Positions 27,631-36,101 of a DNA stretch of 48,143 nt are shown here, one piece after another. The stretch covers positions 1-48,143 of the forward strand of contig CADCCP010000007.1 of assembly GCA_902800005.1 (NCBI GenBank). Direction: 5' to 3'. The notes below the pieces were generated by a model, which saw only the letters and a program-made list of their open reading frames with translations, ran no database searches and was not told the origin of the DNA. A program made the position numbers and the translations under genes. How positions within the stretch are numbered: the first letter of the stretch is position 1; every line of letters begins with the position of its first letter. This DNA comes from an uncultured Ruminococcus sp. GTDB taxonomy: Bacteria; Bacillota; Clostridia; Oscillospirales; Acutalibacteraceae.

Positions 27631-28905
27631 ATGGGATTTCAGATAATAGAAAATGAACGTCTTGGAGAAAAATATTACAGAATGAAACACAGTTCGGGAC
27701 TTGTCATAGACGTTTTCCCGAAAGAGGGATATAATTCAACGTATGCCATCATAGGAACAAATTTCGGTTCGGTGAACAGTCACTTTATTTCAAACGGCAA
27801 GGAAATAAAAGTGCCTGACGGAACAGCACACTATCTTGAACACAAGCTGTTTGAAAGCGAGGAGGGTGATGCATTTTCCAGATATGCAAAAACGGGTGCT
27901 ATGGCAAATGCCTATACATCTTTTGAAAAAACGTGTTATCTGTTCTCATGCACAGAGAATTTCAGAGAATCTCTTGAGATACTGCTTGATCTGATACAGT
28001 CGCCGTATTTTACACCCGAAACCGTTGCCAAAGAACAGGGCATTATCGGTCAGGAAATAAAAATGTATGATGACAGTGCAGACTGGCGTGTGATGATGAA
28101 TTTATATCAGGCTATGTATCATAACAATCCTATCAGTATAGATATAGCAGGAGATGTCCAAAGTATAGCGGAGATCACTCCCGAAATATTGTATGAATGC
28201 TATAATGCCTACTACAATCTCAATAATATGGTGTTGGCAATATCAGGAAATGTTTCACCGTATGAAGTTGAGGAGATCGCCGACAGCAAACTCAAAAATT
28301 CTTCGCTGCTTGATACAAAGTCGCTGTTCCCTGATGAACCTTATGAAGTGAAGGAAAAATATGTTGAACAGAGACTGTCAGTAGCAGTACCTATGTTCTG
28401 TCTGGGTTTCAAGGAGAGGGCATCGGCAGAAATTCCGAGCATAAAGGAACTTGTATGTACGGATATACTTCTTGAAGCGTTTACAGGAGAAGGCTCTGAG
28501 CTTTACAGAGAACTGCTTGATAAAAAGCTGATAAATTCGACCTTCGGTGCAGACTACCTTGCAGGCAAAGGTTATCGTGCAGTGATGTTTGAGGGAGAAA
28601 CACGCTCTCCTTCGGAAGCAGCAGAAGCAATTTGTGAAGGTGTCAGAAAACTCAAAAAGACAGGTATATCAAGAGAGGATTTCGAGATCGCAAAACGTGC
28701 GGTCTACGGCAGGGCAGTGTCTGCATTTGACAGCCTTTCCACCACTGCCAATATGCTTGTAGATGCGGAATTTGCAGGCAAAACACTCTTTGACCATGTA
28801 GAGATAATTGCCAACGTCACTTTTGAAGAGGTCAGTGAGAGACTTAAAGATCAGCTTGATCCCGATAATATATCTCTCTCGGTTATCAAGGGAATAGACG
28901 ATTGA
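27631..28905 (+). CDS. yfmH: M16-family zinc peptidase YfmH
   Basis: A 424-residue M16 metallopeptidase, the catalytic partner of YfmF. The zinc motif is HYLEHKLFE (HxxEH, about residue 69), with the downstream glutamate expected near the NAYTSFEKTCYLFSC block. The C-terminal half carries the usual second M16 domain. GGAGG lies before the ATG. The stop is 13 bases from lgt, so yfmF-yfmH-lgt form one transcript. The link to EF-P maturation is knowledge of the family; efp itself is not in the window. Confidence 0.88.
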   Translation: MGFQIIENERLGEKYYRMKHSSGLVIDVFPKEGYNSTYAIIGTNFGSVNSHFISNGKEIKVPDGTAHYLEHKLFESEEGDAFSRYAKTGAMANAYTSFEKTCYLFSCTENFRESLEILLDLIQSPYFTPETVAKEQGIIGQEIKMYDDSADWRVMMNLYQAMYHNNPISIDIAGDVQSIAEITPEILYECYNAYYNLNNMVLAISGNVSPYEVEEIADSKLKNSSLLDTKSLFPDEPYEVKEKYVEQRLSVAVPMFCLGFKERASAEIPSIKELVCTDILLEAFTGEGSELYRELLDKKLINSTFGADYLAGKGYRAVMFEGETRSPSEAAEAICEGVRKLKKTGISREDFEIAKRAVYGRAVSAFDSLSTTANMLVDAEFAGKTLFDHVEIIANVTFEEVSERLKDQLDPDNISLSVIKGIDD

Positions 28906-28918
28906 CAGGGGGAATTGT

Positions 28919-29779
28919 ATGTATAACGTGCAGTTTCCGGGTTTGGGACTGGATCTTCAGATCGATCCGACTGCATTTTCAATAGGCAGTTTCAATATAT
29001 ACTGGTACGGTATCATCATAGGTGCAGGCTTTTTGCTTGCACTTGCTTTTGGATTGAGAGTATTGAAAGATTTCGGCATAAAAACCGATGATTTTATAGA
29101 TTGTGTCATAGCAGGCTTTATCTTCGGCATTATCGGGGCAAGACTCTATTATGTGATATTCCGATGGGAACATTACTCCCAAAATCTCAATGAGATATTC
29201 GCCATACACAATGGCGGTCTTGCCATATACGGCGGAGTGATAGGCGGACTTTTGGCAGGCGGCATTACCGCAAAAATAAAGAAAGTTCCCATTCCGGCAG
29301 CATTTGATATAGCCGTCATGGGATTTCTCATCGGTCAGGGTATCGGCAGATGGGGAAATTTCGTCAATCAGGAGGCTTTCGGTACTGCAACAGACCTTCC
29401 ATGGAGAATGGTCAGTGAAAATACCGGCGGTATAGGTGTACACCCATGTTTTTTGTATGAATCAATATGGTGTCTGCTGGGATTTGCCTTGCTGTATATT
29501 TTCAGCAGAAAATACCGTAAATATGACGGACAGATATTTTTATTGTATCTCGTCTGGTACGGCTTTGAAAGAATGTTTGTCGAGGGACTTCGCACAGACA
29601 GCCTTTATACACCTATTTTTAATTTAAGAGTATCACAGATACTTGCAGGACTGACGGTTATAGTCGGGATAGTCCTTTTAATAGTTTTCAGAAAAAGAAC
29701 ATCAAAGGCAGTTGATAAAATAAAAACAGAAACAGGTGATACCAATAGCAGAGAAAGACTTGACAACAAAGACGCTTGA
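28919..29779 (+). CDS. lgt: Prolipoprotein diacylglyceryl transferase
   Basis: Attaches diacylglycerol to the lipobox cysteine of prelipoproteins in the membrane. The 286-residue protein has about seven helices and the Lgt signature GQGIGRWGNFVNQEAFG (about residue 140), whose Arg contacts phosphatidylglycerol, plus NIYWYGIIIG and the invariant YGGVIGG. GGGGG precedes the ATG. The 3' end overlaps the open frame of the nuclease gene, which may reflect insertion of that gene into the lgt-folD interval. A small lipoprotein candidate exists at 47708-47878. Confidence 0.95.
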   Translation: MYNVQFPGLGLDLQIDPTAFSIGSFNIYWYGIIIGAGFLLALAFGLRVLKDFGIKTDDFIDCVIAGFIFGIIGARLYYVIFRWEHYSQNLNEIFAIHNGGLAIYGGVIGGLLAGGITAKIKKVPIPAAFDIAVMGFLIGQGIGRWGNFVNQEAFGTATDLPWRMVSENTGGIGVHPCFLYESIWCLLGFALLYIFSRKYRKYDGQIFLLYLVWYGFERMFVEGLRTDSLYTPIFNLRVSQILAGLTVIVGIVLLIVFRKRTSKAVDKIKTETGDTNSRERLDNKDA

Positions 29780-30659
29780 ATCATATAATGACGTATTTGC
29801 AGATATAATGAATGTCATGCTCTTTGACGGAGATAAAACCGTTTCGGCAGATGAACTGACACCGGCTCAGAAAGACTCTCAATTCAAGGCTGACGGGAAA
29901 ATTCGTGGACAAGAGAGAGATACTGCAAAATTCTGGCGAAGTGCCAATATCAATATGGCATTTATCGGAGTGGAAAATCAGGTGGCAAGAGATGAATTCA
30001 TGCCTATGAGAATTTTCAGCTATGACGGTGCGGAATATAAAAATCAATATGATCTCAAAAACAACGGTAAATTAAAAAAATGTTATCCTGTAATAACTCT
30101 TGTCATCTATTTTGGTAAGGATAATTGGAATTACGGCAAAAATCTTTGTTCATGCTTTGACGTTCCAAAAGAACTTTCAAAATTCGTGAATGACTATAAT
30201 ATGAATTTTTACGCCGTAAAAGACTTTACAGATGACGACATAGAAAAGTTTACATCTGATTTTAAAACGATAGCGGAATTTTTCCAAGCTGAGCTGAACG
30301 GCAGGAATTACAGACCGTCAGACAGGAAACTTGACCATCCGCATGAAGTTATTGATATGATAAGTGTATTTTCGGGTGATGACAGATTCAGAAACGAATA
30401 CAATGAAATGGCTGAAAAGGGGGATATAACTATGTGTGAGATATATGACAAAATTCAGCAAGAAGGTATGGAAAAAGGCATTGAAAAGGGCAGAGCGGAA
30501 GGTAGAGCAGAAGGCAGAGCGGAAGGCAAACTTGAAGGCAAAGCCGATGCAATCAAGCAGCTTATCAAAAAAGGGTTGTCAAAGGCTAATATTATAGACC
30601 TCTTTGACCTTACGACTGATGAAACAAAAATATTTTTCGGCGATACTCAAACTGTATAA
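29736..30659 (+). CDS. Rpn-family PD-(D/E)XK nuclease/transposase-like protein
   Basis: A 307-residue member of the recombination-promoting nuclease (Rpn, YhgA-like) family. The N-terminal [21 protein letters not shown] is a typical opening, and the nuclease core has IGVENQ (the ExQ form of the catalytic motif). A helical C-terminus carries [13 protein letters not shown] repeats. Starts are uncertain: GTG at 29736 overlaps lgt by 44 bases; TTG at 29760 is the alternative. Such genes are multi-copy and mobile in gut Clostridia. It sits between lgt and folD, both housekeeping genes, so it is probably an insertion. Confidence 0.8.
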   Translation: MIPIAEKDLTTKTLESYNDVFADIMNVMLFDGDKTVSADELTPAQKDSQFKADGKIRGQERDTAKFWRSANINMAFIGVENQVARDEFMPMRIFSYDGAEYKNQYDLKNNGKLKKCYPVITLVIYFGKDNWNYGKNLCSCFDVPKELSKFVNDYNMNFYAVKDFTDDDIEKFTSDFKTIAEFFQAELNGRNYRPSDRKLDHPHEVIDMISVFSGDDRFRNEYNEMAEKGDITMCEIYDKIQQEGMEKGIEKGRAEGRAEGRAEGKLEGKADAIKQLIKKGLSKANIIDLFDLTTDETKIFFGDTQTV

Positions 30660-30681
30660 AATAAAAAAGGAGTGCATTAAA

Positions 30682-31536
30682 ATGGCAAAAGTTATAAGCG
30701 GTAAAGAGGTATCTGCAAAGGTGAGAGCAGATGTTAAAACAGAATGTGAACAACTCAAAGTACAGGGAATAAATCCGGGTTTGGCAGTAATTATCGTAGG
30801 TGATGACCCTGCATCAAGGGTATATGTCAATAACAAGAAAAAGGCTTGTGCGGAAGTGGGATTTGTTTCAGAGGAATATGCACTTCCCGCTGAAACTACT
30901 CAGGAAGAATTGCTTGCACTGGTCGAGAAACTTAACAACAAGCCCGAAATCAATGGTATATTGTGTCAGTTGCCGCTGCCGAAACATCTTGATGAAAAGG
31001 CGGTCATCAATGCAATATCGCCTCTCAAAGATGTTGACGCTTTTCACCCGTCAAATGTCGGTAAAATAATGATAGGTGACTATCACTTTTTGCCGTGTAC
31101 GCCTGCGGGTGTAATGGAACTGATACATTCCGAGAATATTGACGTGAACGGCAAAAACTGCGTTGTTATCGGCAGAAGTAACATTGTCGGAAAACCTATG
31201 GCAATGCTTTTACTTCATGAAAACGGCACTGTAACTATCTGTCACAGCAGAACTAAAAATCTCAAAGAGATTTGCAGTCAGGCGGATATATTGGTAGCAG
31301 CGGTCGGCAGACCTAAATTTGTCAAAGCCGACATGGTAAAAGAGGGTGCAGTTGTGCTTGATGTAGGCATTAACAGAGATGAAAACGGTAAGTTATGCGG
31401 AGATGTTGACTATGCGGAAGTTGAGCCGAAAGCATCATATATAACCCCCGTCCCCGGCGGAGTAGGACCTATGACGATAGCCATGCTTATGAAAAATACC
31501 CTTAAAGCCGCAAAAATTCAGAACGGAATAGAGTAA
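30682..31536 (+). CDS. folD: Bifunctional methylenetetrahydrofolate dehydrogenase/cyclohydrolase
   Basis: Interconverts 5,10-methylene-, methenyl- and 10-formyl-tetrahydrofolate with NADP. The 284-residue protein has the substrate site [14 protein letters not shown] (catalytic Lys), CQLPLPKHL, and the nucleotide-binding [14 protein letters not shown] followed by CHSRT and [11 protein letters not shown]. The ATG at 30682 follows AAAGGAG; the frame runs 26 codons further upstream without support. It is 22 bases from the nuclease stop and 27 bases before the HIT gene. Confidence 0.96.
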   Translation: MAKVISGKEVSAKVRADVKTECEQLKVQGINPGLAVIIVGDDPASRVYVNNKKKACAEVGFVSEEYALPAETTQEELLALVEKLNNKPEINGILCQLPLPKHLDEKAVINAISPLKDVDAFHPSNVGKIMIGDYHFLPCTPAGVMELIHSENIDVNGKNCVVIGRSNIVGKPMAMLLLHENGTVTICHSRTKNLKEICSQADILVAAVGRPKFVKADMVKEGAVVLDVGINRDENGKLCGDVDYAEVEPKASYITPVPGGVGPMTIAMLMKNTLKAAKIQNGIE

Positions 31537-31563
31537 ATAGAAATTTAAAGGAGTAGGATATAT

Positions 31564-31968
31564 ATGGGAGAATGTATATTTTGCAAGATCATCAAAGGTG
31601 AAGCTCCTGCTATGAAAATCTATGAAGATGAATACACAATGTCATTCATGGATATTGCCAAAGACGTTGACGGGCATTTGCTTGTAATTCCCAAAAAACA
31701 CTTTACAAACATATTGGATTGTAATGACGAATACCTGATAAATTTGATGAGAACGGTCAAACGCATATCCAACCATTTGGTAGATGACTGCGGATATGAT
31801 GGTGTGAATTTGCTTAATGCGAGCGATGAAAGTGCAGGGCAATCTGTATTTCATTTTCACATTCACATCATTCCGAGAAAAACAGGGGATCATATAAAAG
31901 CATGGCCTGATTTTGTCGGGGCAAAAACACCAACAGAAGAAATTTTTAAAAGAATAAGTATGTTGTAA
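31564..31968 (+). CDS. HIT-family nucleotide hydrolase
   Basis: A 134-residue histidine-triad protein that would hydrolyse or transfer adenylated substrates. It starts CIFCKIIKGEAP, with a zinc-type CxxC, and ends with the triad HFHIHIIPRK, in which the middle His is the nucleophile. AAAGGAG is upstream. It closes the housekeeping run; the plus-strand small-gene region begins 63 bases later. The physiological substrate is unknown. Confidence 0.93.
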   Translation: MGECIFCKIIKGEAPAMKIYEDEYTMSFMDIAKDVDGHLLVIPKKHFTNILDCNDEYLINLMRTVKRISNHLVDDCGYDGVNLLNASDESAGQSVFHFHIHIIPRKTGDHIKAWPDFVGAKTPTEEIFKRISML

Positions 31969-32031
31969 ATCGGAATTTTATGCAAATAAAAGTTGTCGTG
32001 TTTTCAAAATAAATCGAGATCGGGAGTAATT

Positions 32032-32460
32032 ATGTCAATGTTGAATGTATCGATCAAAAGACTTGATGAAACGCAAAGTGCATTACAGCTTGTATGGGAG
32101 GTATTTCAGGAATTTGAATCCCCCGATTATACGCAAGAGGGTATCAATGAATTTTATAAAAGCATACATGATGAAAATTATATCTCCATGCTGACAATGT
32201 ATGGTGCATTTTTGAGTGGGGAATTGGTCGGTGTTATCGCCACGAGAAACAATGGCAGACATATTGCATTGTTTTTCGTTGACGGCAAATATCACCGTCA
32301 GGGAATCGGAAAACAGTTGTTTGAAGCGGTCAGGACGGATAAAATGACGGTCAATTCTTCTCCGTATGCAGTCGGGATATACCGTAAACTTGGATTTAAA
32401 GCAGTTGATGAGGAACAATCGGTAAATGGTCTGAGATTTACGCCGATGACACTTGAATAA
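32032..32460 (+). CDS. GNAT acetyltransferase 1
   Basis: A 142-residue acetyl-CoA-dependent N-acetyltransferase. Motif A reads YHRQGIGKQLFEA, the pyrophosphate-binding loop of GNAT proteins, and AVGIYRKLGFK is motif B. The ATG at 32032 (MSMLNVS) follows GGGAG; the 31993 start would have no ribosome site. The acceptor substrate cannot be assigned. It is the first gene of the small-gene array. Confidence 0.85.
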   Translation: MSMLNVSIKRLDETQSALQLVWEVFQEFESPDYTQEGINEFYKSIHDENYISMLTMYGAFLSGELVGVIATRNNGRHIALFFVDGKYHRQGIGKQLFEAVRTDKMTVNSSPYAVGIYRKLGFKAVDEEQSVNGLRFTPMTLE

Positions 32461-32493
32461 TATGACGGGTGGAACATAAAGGGGGAAAATTTC

Positions 32494-32982
32494 ATGGCAA
32501 ATGCAGTTACTTTCAGCAGAATTTTGTTAAGTATCGTATTGCTGTTTTGCCAGATATTTTCTCCCGAATTTTATGTGCTGTATGTTGCTGCCGGCTTTAC
32601 CGATATGATATACGGAGCGATCGCAAGAAAAACACATTCTGTCAGTGAGTTCGGTGCGGTACTTGATACAGTTGCAGATATTGTTTTTGTATTGGTCTGC
32701 TTTATCAAGTTCATTCCCGTGATAGAAATACCCGTATGGCTTTATGTGTGGATTGCAGTAATAGCATTGATAAAAACAGTCAATATCATTTCGGGATACG
32801 CTGTGCAAAAAAAGTTTATAACACTCCATACAGTAATGAATAAAGTTACAGGTGTATTGCTGTTTATACTGCCGTTTACGTTTTCATTCATTGAACTGAA
32901 ATACAGTGCAGTAATTGTATGTATAGTTGCAACATTTGCGGCGGTTCAGGAAGGGCATTTTATCAGAACGGGGGAAAAATAA
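32494..32982 (+). CDS. CDP-alcohol phosphatidyltransferase family protein with altered metal motif
   Basis: A 162-residue membrane protein of the PgsA-like family, which joins CDP-linked and alcohol substrates to form phospholipids. The family motif is DxxDGxxARx8GxxxDxxxD; here it reads DMIYGAIARKTHSVSEFGAV then LDTVAD. The second metal-binding Asp is Tyr (TAC where GAC is expected), while the other acidic residues remain. That would be expected to cripple metal binding, so activity is doubtful. Six hydrophobic segments are present. It has GGGGG upstream and stops one base before the next gene. Confidence 0.72.
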   Translation: MANAVTFSRILLSIVLLFCQIFSPEFYVLYVAAGFTDMIYGAIARKTHSVSEFGAVLDTVADIVFVLVCFIKFIPVIEIPVWLYVWIAVIALIKTVNIISGYAVQKKFITLHTVMNKVTGVLLFILPFTFSFIELKYSAVIVCIVATFAAVQEGHFIRTGEK

Positions 32983-32983
32983 T

Positions 32984-33205
32984 ATGACAGCATTAAAAAT
33001 AGCTTTATTTATAGTCGGAATGGCATTTCTGCTATTCGGTTATTTCATATTTTTCAAGAAAAAATATTTTCTCATAAACGATTTTGAAGATGACTTGAAA
33101 TCGGGACGTAAAGATGAAGATTATGCTAAACGTGTAGGATTGACAGAGTTTGTTATAGGGATAGTCATGTTAATTGCGGGTATCGTTCTTATTGTATTTG
33201 CATAA
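32984..33205 (+). CDS. Small two-helix membrane protein (DUF3784-like)
   Basis: A 73-residue protein with a helix at each end (about 5-23 and 49-72) and a charged cytoplasmic-type middle containing DDLKSGRKDEDYAKRVG. This layout resembles DUF3784 proteins of Firmicutes, whose function is unknown. The ATG follows GGGGG by eight bases and lies one base after the previous stop. Confidence 0.6.
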   Translation: MTALKIALFIVGMAFLLFGYFIFFKKKYFLINDFEDDLKSGRKDEDYAKRVGLTEFVIGIVMLIAGIVLIVFA

Positions 33206-33206
33206 A

Positions 33207-33236
33207 TGACGATATGAGGTTTTTAAAGCAGAAAGG
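33207..33236 (+). repeat. Short intergenic repeat, copy 1
   Basis: TGACGATATG, a T-rich stretch and GCAGAAAG, directly after a stop codon. It matches the sequence at 33869-33897 in about 24 of 29 positions. Confidence 0.6.
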
Positions 33237-33244
33237 AATATAAA

Positions 33245-33865
33245 ATGCCGAAAGAAATTCAGCCCGAAAATACAACAAGGGCTATGTCTTATAAACTTTG
33301 GATAAATGCACCAAATCCGATGGTTACGGTATTCAAAACGATAGATGTAACAAATATCGTAAAAGTCGGTAAAAGAAAAAAACTGAAATTTAATATGCTT
33401 TTGGATTACTGTATAGGAAAGGCTGCCGAAAATGTCAAAGAATTTTATATTCTTCCCGTTGGCGAAAAACTGATACAATATGATTATATTGCCGTGAATA
33501 CGATAGTGAAAAATAAAAACGGTGATATAAATTCATGTGATATTCCTTTTTCGAGTGAGTTGGATAAATTTAATTGTGATTATCTGAAATATACTTTTAA
33601 ATCTTACGAAAACTGCATTGATACAGACTTGTCAAAAGAAAGAATGGTAATTGGCACATCTGCAATAGTCAATACGGAAATAGACGGTATCGTGAATATA
33701 TACAGCGGTATTTTTAATAATCCCTTTCTCTCATGGGGAAAATACAGAAAAAAATTTTTTAAATATATCCTGCCTGTTTCATTCCAATTTCATCATACGC
33801 AAATGGATGGTATCCATGCAGGAGAGTTTCTTGAAAATTTACAAAATGAAATTGATAAACTGTAA
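33245..33865 (+). CDS. Chloramphenicol acetyltransferase-like (CatA-family) O-acetyltransferase
   Basis: A 206-residue protein of the trimeric CAT fold. The catalytic motif HHTQMDGIHAGEF lies at about residue 183, matching HHxxxDGxH, with the first His as the general base. The N-terminal region (FNMLLDYCIGKAAENVKEF) is the typical dimer-interface helix. It is slightly shorter than plasmid CATs (about 215) and diverges in the drug pocket. Chloramphenicol is one possible substrate but resistance cannot be claimed from sequence. It stands between a small membrane protein and a P-loop kinase. Confidence 0.82.
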   Translation: MPKEIQPENTTRAMSYKLWINAPNPMVTVFKTIDVTNIVKVGKRKKLKFNMLLDYCIGKAAENVKEFYILPVGEKLIQYDYIAVNTIVKNKNGDINSCDIPFSSELDKFNCDYLKYTFKSYENCIDTDLSKERMVIGTSAIVNTEIDGIVNIYSGIFNNPFLSWGKYRKKFFKYILPVSFQFHHTQMDGIHAGEFLENLQNEIDKL

Positions 33866-33868
33866 ATT

Positions 33869-33897
33869 TGACGATATGTAGATTTTTATGCAGAAAG
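33869..33897 (+). repeat. Short intergenic repeat, copy 2
   Basis: Second copy of the 33207 element, again just after a stop codon (of the CAT-like gene) and before the next ribosome site. Confidence 0.6.
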
Positions 33898-33916
33898 TCA
33901 GGAATGGAGTAATAAA

Positions 33917-34429
33917 ATGATAGTATTGATAACGGGAGCGTCCCATACAGGAAAAACCTTGCTTGCACAGAGTTTGCTTGAAAAATATAAATATCCGTAT
34001 TTGTCCGTTGACCTGCTGAAAATGGGACTTATACGCAGCGGTAAAACTCATTTAACGCCTTATGATGACAATGAATTGACGGTGTATTTATGGGATATTG
34101 TCAAAGAAATCATAAAAACCGCTGTCGAAAATAAACAGAATTTAATTATCGAGGGCTGTTATATTCCTTTTGACTGGAAAAAGAGTTTTGACGAGAAATA
34201 TTTGTGTGAAATAAAGTATATTTGTCTTGTAATGAGTGAGGAGTATATCACAAATCACTTTAATGATATTGTCGGATATGCAAATGTTATCGAAAACAGA
34301 ATAGATGATTCTGATTTTACAGTTGATTTTGCCTTACGGGAAAATCAATATTATTATCAAAAATGTATGGAATACGGTCTTGACTGTATCGTGATAGACA
34401 GAGAGTATAAAACGGAGGTGCTACTATGA
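33917..34429 (+). CDS. P-loop NTPase, small-molecule kinase-like
   Basis: A 170-residue single-domain P-loop protein. Walker A is GASHTGKT (residues 7-14). It continues with LSVDLLKMGLI, reminiscent of the nucleoside/aminoglycoside phosphotransferase-like kinase folds, and a Walker-B-like stretch, QNLIIEGCYIP. The stop overlaps the next start (ATGA), so it is translationally coupled to the nucleoside phosphorylase-like gene, which hints at a nucleoside or nucleotide substrate. Zeta-toxin and adenylylsulfate kinase relatives cannot be excluded. Confidence 0.68.
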   Translation: MIVLITGASHTGKTLLAQSLLEKYKYPYLSVDLLKMGLIRSGKTHLTPYDDNELTVYLWDIVKEIIKTAVENKQNLIIEGCYIPFDWKKSFDEKYLCEIKYICLVMSEEYITNHFNDIVGYANVIENRIDDSDFTVDFALRENQYYYQKCMEYGLDCIVIDREYKTEVLL

Positions 34430-35175
34430 TAATCGATTCATACCATGAGGAAAAAGAATCTATCATTTCATTGGAGGCTTTTTTAGGCGAAAGGAAATAT
34501 ATATGTGATACGGCGATAGCAACTTTTTCATATGAGATTTTCAATGCTGTTATACAGAGATACCCTCACAAAGAAGTTGCAGACATAGGTTCGGCAAACG
34601 GTCACAAACCGATTTATATGCTTGACGTGAACGGAAAGTCCGTGATATTTTATATGTCATCAATAGGGGCTTGCCTTGCGGGAACTGAAATTATTGAAAT
34701 GCAGTGGCAGACGGGGATAAAAAATTTGATAATCTTCGGTTCATGCGGTGCATTGGACGGTGAAGCGACAAACGGAAAGTATATCATACCTACACAGGCA
34801 TATCGAGATGAGGGAATGTCCTATCACTATGCAAAGCCGTCAGATTACATGGACGTAAAGAACAGTGACAAGCTGGCAGGGATATTTGAAAAATTGGACT
34901 TGCCGTATGTGCAGGGGCGTATCTGGACAACCGATGCCCCTTACCGTGAAACAAAAACCGCTTGCGAGGAAAGAAAAAAAGACGGCTGTATCGCAGTGGA
35001 AATGGAGATTTCAGGCATACAGGCAGTATGTGACTTTTACGGGATAGAACTGTACAGTTTTATTGTAAGCGGAGATGTGCTTGACGGTGAGAAATACATA
35101 CCCGACGGACTTTCAGAGGCAAATCACTCTTTGGACAAATTTTTTATCGCTCTGAAAATATGGGAGTATATTTGA
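34426..35175 (+). CDS. Nucleoside phosphorylase-family protein
   Basis: A 249-residue member of the PNP/uridine phosphorylase superfamily, which cleaves nucleosides to base and ribose 1-phosphate. The glycine-rich phosphate loop region IIFGSCGALDG is present, as is AVEMEISGIQAV, corresponding to the VEMEsA ribose-binding motif. SGDVLDGE is the catalytic-Asp region. It is the second gene of a coupled pair with the P-loop protein. The substrate base is not readable. Confidence 0.8.
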   Translation: MIIDSYHEEKESIISLEAFLGERKYICDTAIATFSYEIFNAVIQRYPHKEVADIGSANGHKPIYMLDVNGKSVIFYMSSIGACLAGTEIIEMQWQTGIKNLIIFGSCGALDGEATNGKYIIPTQAYRDEGMSYHYAKPSDYMDVKNSDKLAGIFEKLDLPYVQGRIWTTDAPYRETKTACEERKKDGCIAVEMEISGIQAVCDFYGIELYSFIVSGDVLDGEKYIPDGLSEANHSLDKFFIALKIWEYI

Positions 35176-35189
35176 ATGGGGGATTTTTC

Positions 35190-36086
35190 ATGAATACGGA
35201 GTTCAATAAAATACAAGTTATAAAGTATCTTGCTTTTACATTCGGGATTGCCTATGCAATACAAATAATTGCATGGCTGTTGTACAGTAACGGACAACAA
35301 ATGATAGGGCAGTTAATTGTGGCTGTAATGATGTTTGTACCTATGTTAAGTGTACTGCTTTCGGGCGGAAAAATTAAAAATATGGGCTGGAATCCGCATA
35401 TAAAGCAGAATTGGAAAACAATTCTTATTGCATGGTTTTCACCTATGATATTTACGGCGATAGGAGCAGGACTGTATTTTGCATTGTTCCCGTCACACTT
35501 TGATTTAAGCGGAAGTTACATTGCGGAGGTAGCAGGTGAGGATGCTCTCCGACAGCTTGAAGAACAAGGCTTGTCATATCCGTTAACGATACTTCTTTCA
35601 TGCGTGAATTGTGTTACATACGCACCTGTTATAAATGCAATTTTTGCGGCAGGTGAGGAAGTCGGCTGGCGTGGATTTCTCTATCCTCAGTTGAAAGCGA
35701 AATTCGGCAAAAGAAAAGGCTGGTTTATAGGCGGTATGATATGGGGATTGTGGCATTGTCCGCTGATATGGCTTATAGGCTATGAATACGGAACTGATTA
35801 TATAGGCTTTCCGATAACGGGCATGATTTTATTCAGTGTAGTTATAACTGTCCCATTGGGAATTATTTTTGATTGGTCGTATGAGAAAAGCAATTCTATA
35901 TGGTTGCCGGCAATTTTTCATGGGGCATTCAATGCAGCGGCAACAATTCCGCAGTGCGTTACTATAACAAATACAGGTTCATACAGATTGCTCGGTTCAG
36001 CACCAAACGGACTTATAGCAGGCTTGCCTATTATCATATTTGCAGTTATACTTTTCATAAAAGCCAAAAATACAAGAGAAAAATAA
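35190..36086 (+). CDS. CPBP-family intramembrane metalloprotease
   Basis: A 298-residue membrane protein with seven or eight helices. The three CPBP/Abi motifs are complete: AGEEVGWRGFL (EExxxR), WGLWHCPLIW with the metal His, and IFHGAFNA with the third His. Members act as prenyl-protein-type or bacteriocin-immunity proteases inside the membrane. The ATG at 35190 follows GGGGGA; the open frame starts ten codons earlier inside the previous gene. As CPBP proteins often confer bacteriocin self-protection, an immunity role is possible here, but there is no bacteriocin gene adjacent. Confidence 0.88.
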   Translation: MNTEFNKIQVIKYLAFTFGIAYAIQIIAWLLYSNGQQMIGQLIVAVMMFVPMLSVLLSGGKIKNMGWNPHIKQNWKTILIAWFSPMIFTAIGAGLYFALFPSHFDLSGSYIAEVAGEDALRQLEEQGLSYPLTILLSCVNCVTYAPVINAIFAAGEEVGWRGFLYPQLKAKFGKRKGWFIGGMIWGLWHCPLIWLIGYEYGTDYIGFPITGMILFSVVITVPLGIIFDWSYEKSNSIWLPAIFHGAFNAAATIPQCVTITNTGSYRLLGSAPNGLIAGLPIIIFAVILFIKAKNTREK

Positions 36087-36101
36087 TATAGGGGAGATTA
36101 T

